DNA from: Enhydrobacter sp.
GTDB lineage: Bacteria; Pseudomonadota; Alphaproteobacteria; Reyranellales; Reyranellaceae
Reading direction: 5' to 3'
DNA: 64,000 nt
Assembly: GCF_030246845.1 (NCBI RefSeq)
Contig: NZ_CP126889.1
Span: forward strand, 248,001 to 312,000
Of the stretch, positions 1 to 8,434 are shown piece after piece (position 1 is the first letter of the stretch; every line of letters starts with the position of its first letter). A program made the translations under genes and the position numbers. The notes under the pieces were generated by a model. The model saw nothing but the letters and a program-made list of their open reading frames with translations. It had not been told where the DNA came from and ran no database searches.

Positions 1-2
1 GG

Positions 3-422
3 ACCAGGGGGCCAATGATCATCGAGCAGACGGGCGATGTCGGCCTCTATCTCGTGCCGCCGCGGCAGGGGCGTGGGCTGAAGGTCGGCGACCATGCCTT
101 CAGCCGCACCGGCGATCCCGACGCCGGGCGCACGGCGAGCGCCGCCGAGATCGAGCCGCTGCTCGCGCGCTGCCGCAGCCTGCTCGAGGGCTTCGGGGAG
201 TGGCGGATCGAGCGGTTGAAGGCCTGCTTCTACACCGTCACCGAGGACGAGCGCTTCGTCGTCGAGAAGCCGGGCGCGGCCGGCTGGGTGATGTCGCCCT
301 GCTCGGGCCACGGCTTCAAGTTCGGCGCCCTGATGGGGCTGGAGCTCGCCCGCACCATCGTCTCCGGGCGCGACCCCGCCCTGCACGCCCGCTGGGCGGC
401 GGGGCGCGAAGGGGATACATAG
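3..422 (+). CDS. FAD-dependent sarcosine/N-methylamino-acid oxidase family, C-terminal part (5' end outside window)
   Basis: The reading frame is open to the left edge, so only the last ~140 residues are present. The sequence KACFYTVTEDERF followed by a PCSGHGFKFG motif is the C-terminal signature of monomeric sarcosine oxidase and N-methyltryptophan oxidase. In that family the cysteine of the C-Y-T segment carries the covalent flavin, and the SGHGFKF loop contacts FAD. The enzyme would oxidatively demethylate or deaminate a secondary amino acid in the cytoplasm. The substrate cannot be read from this fragment. The next gene, on the same strand, is an IlvD/Edd dehydratase, but a repeat lies between them, so a shared transcript is uncertain. 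Confidence 0.8.
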   Translation, partial: TRGPMIIEQTGDVGLYLVPPRQGRGLKVGDHAFSRTGDPDAGRTASAAEIEPLLARCRSLLEGFGEWRIERLKACFYTVTEDERFVVEKPGAAGWVMSPCSGHGFKFGALMGLELARTIVSGRDPALHARWAAGREGDT

Positions 423-450
423 AGTCAAGGGAGCGCGTCCCACAGAAGCA

Positions 451-481
451 GTGTCATCCCGAGCTGCGCTCGGGATGACAC
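451..481. repeat. Palindromic repeat, family 1 (compact form)
   Basis: A 31-bp near-perfect palindrome: GTGTCATCCCGAGC, a short centre, then GCTCGGGATGACAC. It is the shortest version of the family-1 repeat found throughout the window and sits between two same-strand genes, just upstream of the dehydratase ribosome binding site. Confidence 0.9.
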
Positions 482-506
482 CGTCCTTGAGGAGAAAGAA
501 TCGAAC

Positions 507-2234
507 ATGGCTTCGCCCAAGAAGAACGGCAACGCCACCGGCCTGCGGCAGGGCCTCGCCACCTACGGCGATGCCGGCTTCTCGCTGTTCCTGCGCAAGG
601 CCTTCATCAAGGCGGGCGGCTATTCCGACGACGCGCTCGACCGGCCGATCGTGGGCATCACCAACACCGCGAGCGACTACAACCCCTGCCACGGCAACGT
701 GCCCGACCTCGTCGAGGCGGTGAAGCGCGGCGTGATGCTGGCCGGCGCCCTGCCGATGGTGTTCCCCACCGTGTCGATCCACGAGAGCTTCTCCCATCCC
801 ACCAGCATGTTCCTGCGCAACCTGATGGCGATGGACACCGAGGAGATGATCCGCGCCCAGCCGATGGACTCGGTGGTGCTGATCGGCGGCTGCGACAAGA
901 CCATCCCGGCCCAGCTCATGGCCGCCGCGAGCGTCGACCGCCCGGCCGTCGTGCTGCCGGTCGGGCCGATGCTGGTCGGCCATTTCAAGGGCGAGGTGCT
1001 GGGCGCCTGCACCGACTGCCGCCGCCTGTGGGGCCAGTACCGCGCCGGCACCTTCTCCGAAGGCGACATCGAGCGCGTGAGCGAGCGGCTCGCGCCGACC
1101 AAGGGTACCTGCATGGTGATGGGCACCGCCAGCACCATGGGCTGCATGGTCGAGACCTTGGGCATGGGCCTGCCCGGCAGCGGCTCTACCCCCGCCACGC
1201 ACTCCGACCGCCTGCGGCTTGCCGAGCAGAGCGGCAGGCTTGCCGCCGGGATGGCGAAGCAACAGGGTCCGCGGCCGAGCGAGATCATGACAGAGGCCGC
1301 CTTCCGCAACGCCCTCACCGTGCTGCAGGCGATCGGCGGCTCGACCAATGCGCTGGTCCATCTCACCGCCGTCGCGCGCCGGCTCGGCGTCACGATCGAG
1401 CTCGAGCAGTTCGACGCGATCGGCCGCAAGGTGCCGGTGCTGGTCGATCTCAAGCCCTCGGGCGACCACTACATGGAGCACTTCCACTGGGCCGGCGGCA
1501 ATGCGCGGCTGATGCGCGAGATCCGCGGCCATCTCGACGAGAGCTGCCGCACCGTCACGGGCAGGACCTTGAAGGAAGTGATCGACGCGGCCGAGATCGT
1601 GCCCGGCCAGACCGTGATCCGCACGCCGGAGGAGCCCATCAAGCCGACCGGCGGCATGGCGGTGCTGCGCGGCAACCTCGCGCCGCGCGGCGCCGTCATC
1701 AAGCATGCCGCGGCGACGCCGTCGCTGCTCACCCATACCGGCCGCGCCGTGGTGTTCGACTCGCTCGAGGATCTCGCCGCGCGCGGCGACGATCCCGCGC
1801 TCGACGTGAAGGCGGACGACATCCTCGTGCTGCGCAACGCCGGCCCTAAGGGCGCGCCCGGCATGCCGGAGGCCGGCTCCTTCCCCATCCCGATGAAGCT
1901 CGCGCGCTCGGGCGTGAAGGACATGATCCGAATCTCCGACGCGCGCATGAGCGGGACCGCCTTCGGCACCATCGTCCTGCACGTGGCGCCCGAGTCGGCG
2001 GTCGGCGGCCCGCTGGCGCTGGTCAGGACAGGCGACCGCATCACGCTCGACGTGCCCAACCGCAAGCTCGAATTGCTTGTGCCGGCCGACGAGCTCGACA
2101 AGCGCCTCAAGGCGTGGAAAGCGCCGACGCCGCATCCCGGCAGCGACCGCGGCTACAGCGGCCTCTTCCACCGCACCGTCCTGCAGGCCGATGAAGGCGT
2201 CGACTTCGACTTTCTGGGTCCGGCGAAGACGTGA
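507..2234 (+). CDS. IlvD/Edd family dehydratase (pentonate/aldonate-type)
   Basis: A 575-residue member of the dihydroxy-acid dehydratase/6-phosphogluconate dehydratase family, which removes water from a 2,3-dihydroxy acid using an Fe-S cluster. Three cysteines stand where the family binds the cluster: C61 (NPCHGN), C129 (GGCDKT) and C202 (GTCMVMG). Their spacing resembles the [2Fe-2S] sugar-acid dehydratases such as L-arabinonate dehydratase more than a generic IlvD, so sugar acid catabolism is more likely than branched-chain amino acid synthesis. The start is supported by a GAGGAGAAAG ribosome binding site about 10 bases upstream. No neighbouring sugar-acid pathway genes are seen, so the substrate is inferred only. 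Confidence 0.85.
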   Translation: MASPKKNGNATGLRQGLATYGDAGFSLFLRKAFIKAGGYSDDALDRPIVGITNTASDYNPCHGNVPDLVEAVKRGVMLAGALPMVFPTVSIHESFSHPTSMFLRNLMAMDTEEMIRAQPMDSVVLIGGCDKTIPAQLMAAASVDRPAVVLPVGPMLVGHFKGEVLGACTDCRRLWGQYRAGTFSEGDIERVSERLAPTKGTCMVMGTASTMGCMVETLGMGLPGSGSTPATHSDRLRLAEQSGRLAAGMAKQQGPRPSEIMTEAAFRNALTVLQAIGGSTNALVHLTAVARRLGVTIELEQFDAIGRKVPVLVDLKPSGDHYMEHFHWAGGNARLMREIRGHLDESCRTVTGRTLKEVIDAAEIVPGQTVIRTPEEPIKPTGGMAVLRGNLAPRGAVIKHAAATPSLLTHTGRAVVFDSLEDLAARGDDPALDVKADDILVLRNAGPKGAPGMPEAGSFPIPMKLARSGVKDMIRISDARMSGTAFGTIVLHVAPESAVGGPLALVRTGDRITLDVPNRKLELLVPADELDKRLKAWKAPTPHPGSDRGYSGLFHRTVLQADEGVDFDFLGPAKT

Positions 2235-2542
2235 CAAACGAGGTGTCATCCAAAAACATGGTGTCATCCCTCGCTGCGCTCGGGATGACACGACCGGGCT
2301 CGGCGGACCGCGCCACTCCGGTTGCGCATCTTCCCCTGGACCGCGGGCTTCCAGCCCGCTCATGGAGCGCGCAGGATGCGCGCGGTCCGCACGAGCATGA
2401 GCGCCACTGGAGTGGCGCGCTCCGATGAGGCGACAGTCTGTGTCATCCCGAGCGCAGCGAGGGATCTATGATTCCGGCGTGGCCGAAAGATCCCTCGCTG
2501 CGCTCGGGATGACAAGGTCCGTGTAATACGCTCCCGAAGAAG
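2235..2542. repeat. Intergenic repeat cluster: families 1, 2 and 3
   Basis: This 308-base gap has no gene. It holds a family-1 palindrome (2261-2291), a partial family-3 copy (about 2305-2330), a family-2 pair beginning GGACCGCGGGCTTCCAGC and ending GCGCGGTCC (2338-2388), a family-3 palindrome GCGCCACTGGAGTGGCGC (2401-2418), and a paired family-1 element (2441-2514). Three unrelated palindromic families side by side suggest a preferred landing zone for such elements. Confidence 0.85.
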
Positions 2543-3541
2543 ATGACCGACACGACCCTGCCCAAGATCTCCGTCGTCGTGACGTGCTTCAACTGCGCCG
2601 ACTATATCGGCGCGGCGGTGCGGTCGGTGGCGCGGCAGACGTGGCGCGATTTCGAGTGCGTGATCGTGGACGACGCATCGACCGACACGTCGGTGAAAGC
2701 GATCGAGGCGGTGCTCGGCGAGCTCGGGGATCCGCGCTTCTCGCTGGTGCGCCTCGAGAAGAACGTCGGCCAGACCGGGGCCACGCGCGCCGGCCTCGAG
2801 CACACCGGCGCGCCGTTCGTCTGCTTCCTCGATTCGGACGATCTCTGGAACGAGGATTTCCTCGAGCGCCATCTCGCCGCGCATCTCAACGAGAGCTACG
2901 CCGTGGGCTTCACCGCCTGCAACGCGCGGCTGATCGACGGCAAGAGCCAGGTGATCGCGGGCGCGGTCTACTGGTTCGGCCGCGACCGCGCCGTCGCCGA
3001 CCGCGGCCGCGCCTTCGCGCCGATCGATCCCGCGCGCGTGCCGAAGCTCGATCCCGAAACGCGCACGGCGCACTGGCAGAAGCAGACGCCCTACCGCCTC
3101 TACACCAAGCGGCTGGTGCACTGGGTCTGGGTCTCGACCTCGTCGATGATGTTCCGCCGCTCGCTGATCGACCTCGTCTTCCCCGACGACGACGAGACCT
3201 TCCGCCTGCACATGGACTACTACATCGTCGTCATGGCGCAGATGGTGGCGGGCTCGCTTCTGATCGACGAGCCGCTCTATTCGTACCGCCTGCACGGCCG
3301 AAACTTCGCCGCCAACAACCCGATCCTGGGCGGCCGGCTCCACCTCTCGGCGCGCAACTGGGGCGACACCCACCACCGCATGCTCGACCGCATGCTCGAC
3401 GCCATGATCGGGGGCCGCGAGAAGTTCGTCACCGCGCTCGGCGACAAGCAGTACGCCCGCATGCTGCTCAGGATGCGCGCCGCCCGTGCGAGTCCGCCGC
3501 GCTCGTGGCTCTACGTCCTCAGGAGCTGGCTGATCTCGTAG
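2543..3541 (+). CDS. GT2-family glycosyltransferase
   Basis: A 332-residue GT-A fold glycosyltransferase of family 2. The N-terminus carries the nucleotide-sugar-binding start ISVVVTCFNCADYI, then DDAST, and the metal-binding DSDD motif near residue 100. It should transfer a sugar from a nucleotide donor to a surface glycan or lipid acceptor at the cytoplasmic face of the membrane. The C-terminal part is less typical and probably sets acceptor specificity. No membrane segment is obvious. Its last 23 bases overlap the convergent mobB. Donor and acceptor are unknown. Confidence 0.85.
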   Translation: MTDTTLPKISVVVTCFNCADYIGAAVRSVARQTWRDFECVIVDDASTDTSVKAIEAVLGELGDPRFSLVRLEKNVGQTGATRAGLEHTGAPFVCFLDSDDLWNEDFLERHLAAHLNESYAVGFTACNARLIDGKSQVIAGAVYWFGRDRAVADRGRAFAPIDPARVPKLDPETRTAHWQKQTPYRLYTKRLVHWVWVSTSSMMFRRSLIDLVFPDDDETFRLHMDYYIVVMAQMVAGSLLIDEPLYSYRLHGRNFAANNPILGGRLHLSARNWGDTHHRMLDRMLDAMIGGREKFVTALGDKQYARMLLRMRAARASPPRSWLYVLRSWLIS

Positions 3542-4106
3542 GGGCGTCACGCCCGACATGCCCGGCGATGAAGTCGGCGATGGCTGCGATGTCGTCGCGG
3601 CGGAACCAGGGGAGATGCCGCTCGGCCGGCGCGGTGTCGGCGGCGATGGCGACGATCGACGGATCGCCGGCGGCGAGCGAAGGACGATCGGCGGCGTCGG
3701 CGCCGCGCACCTCGATCTTGGGATGCGGCTCGCGCTTGAAGCCCTCGATCAGCACCAGGTCGGCGGGCGCGAGGCGGCCCAGCACCTCGGCCAGCGTCGG
3801 CTCCTCCTGCTCGCGCATGATGGCGTAGCGCTGGCCGGTCACCAGCGCGACCTCGGTCGCGCCCGCCGCGCGGTGGCGGTAGGAATCGGTGCCCGGCCGA
3901 TCGATGTCCGCCGCGTGATGGGCATGCTTGATCGTGGCGACCCGCCAGCCGCGCCGCGCGAGCTCGGCCACCAGCCGCTCCGTGAGCGTCGTCTTGCCGG
4001 CATTCTTCCAGCCGGTGACACCGAACACGCGTTGCCGCGAAGTCGCGCCGTCGACCGGCTGGACAGGACGAAGGTCGCGAACCTGGTCGTGAGACACGTC
4101 GGACAA
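3519..4106 (-). CDS. mobB: Molybdopterin-guanine dinucleotide biosynthesis protein B
   Basis: A 195-residue P-loop GTPase. The Walker A motif GWKNAGKTT lies at residues 32-40, followed by the family signature ATIKHAHH and later LVLIEGFK. MobB binds GTP and assists MobA in attaching GMP to molybdopterin, so it acts in molybdenum cofactor maturation in the cytoplasm. fdhD, another Mo-enzyme maturation gene, lies about 5.6 kb away on the same strand. A decayed partial copy of this gene is found at 8925-9049 in the same orientation, on the other side of the curli locus. The 3' end overlaps the convergent glycosyltransferase gene. Confidence 0.92.
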   Translation of the reverse strand: MSDVSHDQVRDLRPVQPVDGATSRQRVFGVTGWKNAGKTTLTERLVAELARRGWRVATIKHAHHAADIDRPGTDSYRHRAAGATEVALVTGQRYAIMREQEEPTLAEVLGRLAPADLVLIEGFKREPHPKIEVRGADAADRPSLAAGDPSIVAIAADTAPAERHLPWFRRDDIAAIADFIAGHVGRDAPTRSASS

Positions 4107-4321
4107 GCTCCTGCAGAGGGATCGCCAGTGTAGATCACCTTGGGGGTGTCGATCAGTCGTCCCGCCGCTGCCGCGTCACAATAATTCCATGCTGGTATTT
4201 CGCGTGATGCGGGTATATATTTCTATCGTACTGCGATATCACATGTGGGGTGATAGCCAGTGGGACTGGCCGAAAGCCAGCCGGGATTGTGGGGAGTTGT
4301 CCAAGACTTGGGGAAGCTGAA
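4107..4321 (+). promoter_or_regulatory. Upstream region of the curli locus, probable promoter
   Basis: A 215-base gap between divergent mobB and csgF. It is clearly AT-richer than its surroundings around 4188-4240 (for example GGGTATATATTTCTATCG). The curli genes run for 4.6 kb on the plus strand from here and no other gap is as promoter-like. I cannot assign exact -35 and -10 boxes. Confidence 0.45.
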
Positions 4322-4765
4322 ATGAGCAGAGTCATTTTGCCCGCCGCCATGCTGCTGGGATTGGCGGCGTCGGCGCAGGCCGGCGAGTTGCATTACACGC
4401 CTGTCAACCCGACCTTCGGCGGCAGCCCGTTCAACGGAGCGTTTCTTCTCGGGACCGCCAACGCCAACAACTTCGATCATCTGGTGAATCCGGCGACCCA
4501 GAATCTGTTCAACCAGCAGCAGACGCAGCAGTCCACTTCCGACCTCCTGCGGCAAGCCCTGGTCAACGCGCTGATCTCGCAGGCAACGACGGTGGCCATC
4601 GACAGCATCCTGGGTACCAACGGTGCCCAAGCCAAGGACAGCGGAACTTTCTCCGTCGCCGGGGAAACGATCTCGTTCAACCGCGCCGGCGGCCAGATCA
4701 ACATCACGCTGTCGGATCCCAACGGCAGCCAGACTCAAATCTCCGTACCTGTCCCGCAGTACTGA
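4322..4765 (+). CDS. csgF: Curli assembly component CsgF
   Basis: A 147-residue exported protein with a signal peptide ending at SAQA-GEL. The mature start LHYTPVNPTFGGSPFNGAFLL is the CsgF hallmark. This segment plugs the CsgG pore and forms its second constriction, while the rest helps anchor the nucleator subunit at the cell surface. The Gln-rich linker and a C-terminal domain with alternating polar and hydrophobic residues also fit CsgF. I chose the ATG at 4322 because it opens directly on the signal peptide; an upstream in-frame ATG at 4250 would add 24 residues without signal character. First gene of the curli set. Confidence 0.9.
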   Translation: MSRVILPAAMLLGLAASAQAGELHYTPVNPTFGGSPFNGAFLLGTANANNFDHLVNPATQNLFNQQQTQQSTSDLLRQALVNALISQATTVAIDSILGTNGAQAKDSGTFSVAGETISFNRAGGQINITLSDPNGSQTQISVPVPQY

Positions 4766-4883
4766 TCGATCGCGGCAGCGTCCGGTCGTGTGGATCGCTG
4801 TCGTGAACGGGTTGATCTGTCGCTGGAGAGTGCGGTTGTAATAGTTTGGTTTGGTACACTTTTTCGTAGTTGTGGCCGATTGT

Positions 4884-6296
4884 ATGGGGGCGGCTGTGAG
4901 TTCATGGAGAGCGCTGATCTGGATCGCGCTTCTTGCCGTCGGGGGATGTTCCCAGGCGTTCTCCGAGCGGCCGACGCTGGCCGAGCGGACGCAGTCGCTG
5001 GACGACCTGCTGAAATTGCCGCCGCCGCGCGCACGGCTGGACACGGCGGTGTTCCGCTTCCTCGACCAGACCGGGCAGCACAAGCCCAACGACACCTTCG
5101 CCGAGTACAGCTTCGCCGTCACGCAGGGCGGCACGAACCTGTTGATCAAGGCGCTGCATGACGCGGGGTCCGGGTCCTGGTTCCGGGTCGTGGAGCGCTC
5201 CAATATCGGCGATCTGCTGCAGGAGCGGCAGATCGTCCGGGCGAACCGGATCCAGTACGCAGGGCCCAAAGGGGCCGTCAGGCCGCTGGGACCGCTTCTC
5301 AACGCCGGCACCATCTTCGAGGGCGGGATCGTCGGCTACGATTCCAATATCGTCACCGGCGGCGCCGGCGCCAACTATCTCGGCATCGGCGCGAGCGTTC
5401 AGTACCGCAAGGACACCGTCACCGTGGCGCTCCGCACGGTGAGCACGCTGACCGGCGAGGTGCTGACTGCCGTCGAAGTCAGCAAGACGATCTTCTCGAC
5501 GCTGCTGGACGCCTCGATCTTCAAGTTCGTCGACTTCAACAAGCTGTTGCAGGCCGAAGTCGGGTTCTCGACCAACGAGCCGGTGACGATCTGCGTGACG
5601 CAGGCGATCGAGCTCGCTGTGTACGCCACCATCATGGAGGGCACGCTCAAGGGCTATTGGGGTTTCGCCGACCAGGCAACCCAAGCCAGGCTGACCGAGG
5701 ACTATCTCAAGACGCGCGGCGGCGTGCTGCCCTACATGCCAAGGACGACCGCGCCGGCGCCGATCTCGACCGTGCGCGCGACGCCCCCGACCGTGCCGGC
5801 TCCGGCGACGCCGTCGAGACACCAGGCGACGACCTCGAACGTGCCGATGCCGGCGGCGACCTCGAAGCCAGCGACGACCCCGAAACCGCCAGTGCCGACC
5901 CCCAACGCGCCGGCGACGACCTCGAAGCCGCCAGCGCCGGCCGCGAACGTGCCGGCGACAACCGCGAAGCCGCCGGCGCCGGTCTTGAAACCACCAGCGA
6001 CGCCTTCGAGTGCGCCGGCGACGACCTCGAAGCCGCCGCCGATCACTTCGAGTGTGCCGGCGACGATCGCGGAAGTGCCGGTGGCAACCTCGAAGCTGGT
6101 CGCGACCAACGCGGAGGTGCCGGCGACGCCCCCGAGACCGGTGGCGACAACCTCGGACGCGCCGGCGACGCCCTCGAGACTGTCAGCGACGGCCTCCAAC
6201 GCCCCCGTGACGAGCCTGAAGCTGCCGACGGCGCCACCCTCGAGCGGCCCGGTGAGGAGCCTGAAGCTGCCGCCGATGCCCTCGAAATCCGACTGA
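4884..6296 (+). CDS. csgG: Curli secretion channel CsgG with long Pro/Ala/Thr-rich C-terminal tail
   Basis: CsgG forms the nonameric outer-membrane lipoprotein pore that exports curlin subunits. The N-terminus is a lipoprotein signal peptide with lipobox AVGGC (Cys22 from the ATG at 4884). The domain to about residue 285 matches CsgG: RFLDQTGQ, RSNIGDLLQERQI, a beta-rich pore stretch with GGIVGYDSNIVTGGAGANYLGIG, and the VAL-RTVSTLTGEVL region. The last ~185 residues are a low-complexity repeat of PATTSKPPAP-like units with no counterpart in E. coli CsgG (277 residues). A GTG at 4896 preceded by GGGGGCGG is an alternative start that would keep the lipobox. The tail would lie on the periplasmic side if the topology is standard. 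Confidence 0.88.
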   Translation: MGAAVSSWRALIWIALLAVGGCSQAFSERPTLAERTQSLDDLLKLPPPRARLDTAVFRFLDQTGQHKPNDTFAEYSFAVTQGGTNLLIKALHDAGSGSWFRVVERSNIGDLLQERQIVRANRIQYAGPKGAVRPLGPLLNAGTIFEGGIVGYDSNIVTGGAGANYLGIGASVQYRKDTVTVALRTVSTLTGEVLTAVEVSKTIFSTLLDASIFKFVDFNKLLQAEVGFSTNEPVTICVTQAIELAVYATIMEGTLKGYWGFADQATQARLTEDYLKTRGGVLPYMPRTTAPAPISTVRATPPTVPAPATPSRHQATTSNVPMPAATSKPATTPKPPVPTPNAPATTSKPPAPAANVPATTAKPPAPVLKPPATPSSAPATTSKPPPITSSVPATIAEVPVATSKLVATNAEVPATPPRPVATTSDAPATPSRLSATASNAPVTSLKLPTAPPSSGPVRSLKLPPMPSKSD

Positions 6297-6366
6297 CATA
6301 CCGGGTGTTCGACCCCCTGCACGAACACCGGGGCATGATCGCAGGGATAACGAAGGGAGTAACAAC

Positions 6367-7458
6367 ATGACGAAGTACCTGCTTACGACGAGTGTGGCGG
6401 CGTTGGCCTTGGGTATGGCCTCCCCGAGTTTCGCGCAAAAGGCCGGCGGCGGCGGTGGCGACGACAGCGCCACCATCACGCAGATCGGCGGCTCGGGTAA
6501 CCTGGCGCAGCAGCACCAGCCGGGCGATGGATATGGCAACATTGCCTACATCAAACAGGATTCCGACACGCAAAGCAGCGCGACGCAGGAGCAGTGGCGC
6601 AATCTGAACAGCGTCGATTTCGCCATCGGCGGCAAGCAGACGATCAACCAGACCGGCAACTACAGGTCGACCGCCAGCCAGCAGGACAACGGCAACGGCG
6701 GCGACGTCCAGACGGCGACGCAGACCGGCAATTCGGTGTACGGGGCGACCGCCACCTCGGTCACCCAGACGATCAACTCGCCGCTCGGGACCAACAACAC
6801 GCAGAACAGCACGCAGACCGGCAACGCAGGGTCGAGCGTCAATCAGACGATCGGCTCGGCGACTCCGGGATCGGATACCCTGTACAAGAATTCGCAAACG
6901 GCCAACCAGTCCGGCCAGACGCTCTCGACCATCAACCAGACCATCGACGGGGCGTCGCACGACAATACCCAGAAGGCGACGGAGTCCGGCGCCGGCACGG
7001 GCAACTCCATCAGCCAGACCATCCTGGCCAGCGTCGGCGACGCGCAGACCGCGAACATCACCGGGACGAGCAATTACAACACGGTCACGCAACTGCAGCA
7101 GACCGGCACGCTCAGCAATACGCAGACGGCCTCGATCAACAATGGCAGCTACAACCTGGTCGACCAGCTCCAGGCCGCCGGCTCCTACAGCAACACCCAG
7201 CACGTCACGGTCGATGCGTCGTCGTACGGGCGCGCCCTCCAGTTCCAGGGCGCCGGCGTGACGGGCAATTCGGAGACCATCAGCCAGACCGGCGGCGGGT
7301 CGGGCAACCAGGCCGGCCAGGCCCAGGGCAACAACGGCAACGTCGCCAGCATCAGCCAGGTCGGCGGGGTCGGCAACATGGCCGTCCAGAACCAGGGGAT
7401 CCTCGTCGGGGCTCCGGGCTCCATGTATGTCTCCGGCGGCCTGGTCTACCGGCACTAA
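6367..7458 (+). CDS. Large curlin-repeat amyloid subunit
   Basis: A 363-residue exported protein, signal peptide ending SFAQ. The mature part consists of imperfect ~22-residue repeats with the curlin pattern of N and Q at fixed spacing (for example TQTGNSV, NQTGNY, SQTGGGSGNQA). In CsgA and CsgB these build a beta-solenoid amyloid. With roughly 14-16 repeat units it is two to three times longer than E. coli CsgA (five units). Ribosome binding site GAAGGGAG lies 8 bases before the ATG. It should be secreted through CsgG and polymerise outside the cell. Whether it is the major fibre or a nucleator cannot be told. Confidence 0.88.
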   Translation: MTKYLLTTSVAALALGMASPSFAQKAGGGGGDDSATITQIGGSGNLAQQHQPGDGYGNIAYIKQDSDTQSSATQEQWRNLNSVDFAIGGKQTINQTGNYRSTASQQDNGNGGDVQTATQTGNSVYGATATSVTQTINSPLGTNNTQNSTQTGNAGSSVNQTIGSATPGSDTLYKNSQTANQSGQTLSTINQTIDGASHDNTQKATESGAGTGNSISQTILASVGDAQTANITGTSNYNTVTQLQQTGTLSNTQTASINNGSYNLVDQLQAAGSYSNTQHVTVDASSYGRALQFQGAGVTGNSETISQTGGGSGNQAGQAQGNNGNVASISQVGGVGNMAVQNQGILVGAPGSMYVSGGLVYRH

Positions 7459-7521
7459 TCGACAACACCGGGAAGAGAGGGGCGCGATGCCCCTCTCCAC
7501 CCTTCTTCGGAGGAAGCGACG

Positions 7522-7875
7522 ATGCGTGCCACACGAGCCGGTCTGATCGCCGCCGGGCTGATCGCGGGTTGTCTCCTCGCGACCATGCCGTCGGCTTTCG
7601 CCGACGACCCGGTGACCATCAACCAGGTCGTCGCCAGCGGCGCCAACACATCGACAATCAATCAGGTCGGGAGCAACAATAGCGCCGAGACCAGCCAGCT
7701 CGGCGGGCAGAACTATGTCGGCATCGGCCAGTTCGGCAACAACAATGCGTCGGCGGTCACCCAGACCGGCATCGGCGGCCTCGTCATCCACAACCAGTAC
7801 GGCAACGGCAACCAGTTGACGATCATGCAGACCGGCCCGCATCCCCAACCCGTCATGATCAACCAGCGCCGATGA
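7522..7875 (+). CDS. Small curlin-repeat subunit (CsgA/CsgB-like)
   Basis: A 117-residue secreted protein with signal peptide ending AFADD. Four to five curlin repeats follow (TINQVVASGANTSTINQVG, TSQLGGQNYVGIGQFG, VTQTGIGGLVIHNQYG). The size fits a CsgB-like nucleator or a minor fibre subunit. A strong GGAGGAAG ribosome binding site precedes the start. The stop overlaps the next start by four bases (ATGA), implying coupled translation with the downstream unknown gene. Confidence 0.85.
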   Translation: MRATRAGLIAAGLIAGCLLATMPSAFADDPVTINQVVASGANTSTINQVGSNNSAETSQLGGQNYVGIGQFGNNNASAVTQTGIGGLVIHNQYGNGNQLTIMQTGPHPQPVMINQRR

Positions 7876-8408
7876 AATCTCCCGGCCTGCTCCTGCTGAC
7901 CATGGCCCTGGTTGCCGCGACGGCCGCGGCGGCCCAGGATCGCAGGCTGCCGCGGCAGGCAGAGCAGGAGTCGCCGCCGACGCCGACGCAGCAGCGGGCG
8001 GCAACGGGCGACGTCGCCGGCGGGAAGGTCATTCCCAAATCCATTCTCGAGATCCTGGCCGATCCGCACATCGACCCGAACGTCGCCTACATACTGTGGC
8101 AGACCTCGCGCAAGCCGATGGAGGACTGGACGATGAAGCAGCTCGCCTTCGTCACCCAGGCGGCGCCGACGCTGGTCGAGGCCGGAGTCCCGGTCGAGAA
8201 GGTACAGTTGCTCTATGCCTTCTGGGGGCTCGATCCGAACGACGTGTTCAATCCGCGGCTCGGCCCGCAATGGCAGGCGCAATCGACGGCGTACAATCCC
8301 CGCAGCGCCAACAACGTGGGCGCGATCTCGTCGGCCGATTGCCAGGTCGATGTCAGCCTGATGACGGTCGCCACCTATCGCGCCTGCGCGGCCGGATACG
8401 GACAATGA
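7872..8408 (+). CDS. Unknown exported protein of the curli locus
   Basis: A 178-residue protein with a signal peptide (LLTMALVAATAAAAQ). I do not recognise the family. After a Gln/Pro-rich linker comes a conserved-looking helical region (PKSILEILADPHIDPNVAYI, then KQLAFVTQAAPTLVEAG) and a C-terminal segment with two cysteines about 17 residues apart that could form a disulfide. It has no curlin repeats and does not resemble CsgE, CsgC or CsgH that I can see. Four-base overlap with the preceding curlin gene and the following curlin gene 27 bases on place it firmly in the operon. A periplasmic chaperone or pore accessory role, filling the place of the absent CsgE, is inference only. Confidence 0.75.
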   Translation: MKSPGLLLLTMALVAATAAAAQDRRLPRQAEQESPPTPTQQRAATGDVAGGKVIPKSILEILADPHIDPNVAYILWQTSRKPMEDWTMKQLAFVTQAAPTLVEAGVPVEKVQLLYAFWGLDPNDVFNPRLGPQWQAQSTAYNPRSANNVGAISSADCQVDVSLMTVATYRACAAGYGQ

Positions 8409-8434
8409 GAGACGATGCAAAGGGAGGAGCGCAA

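Noticed and set aside
5657..6370. A 237-residue frame rich in Asp, Glu and Ala inside the csgG tail
   Set aside because: It is the +2 reading of the repetitive PATTSKPP codons; no start signal and no family. The csgG frame continues from a lipoprotein domain.
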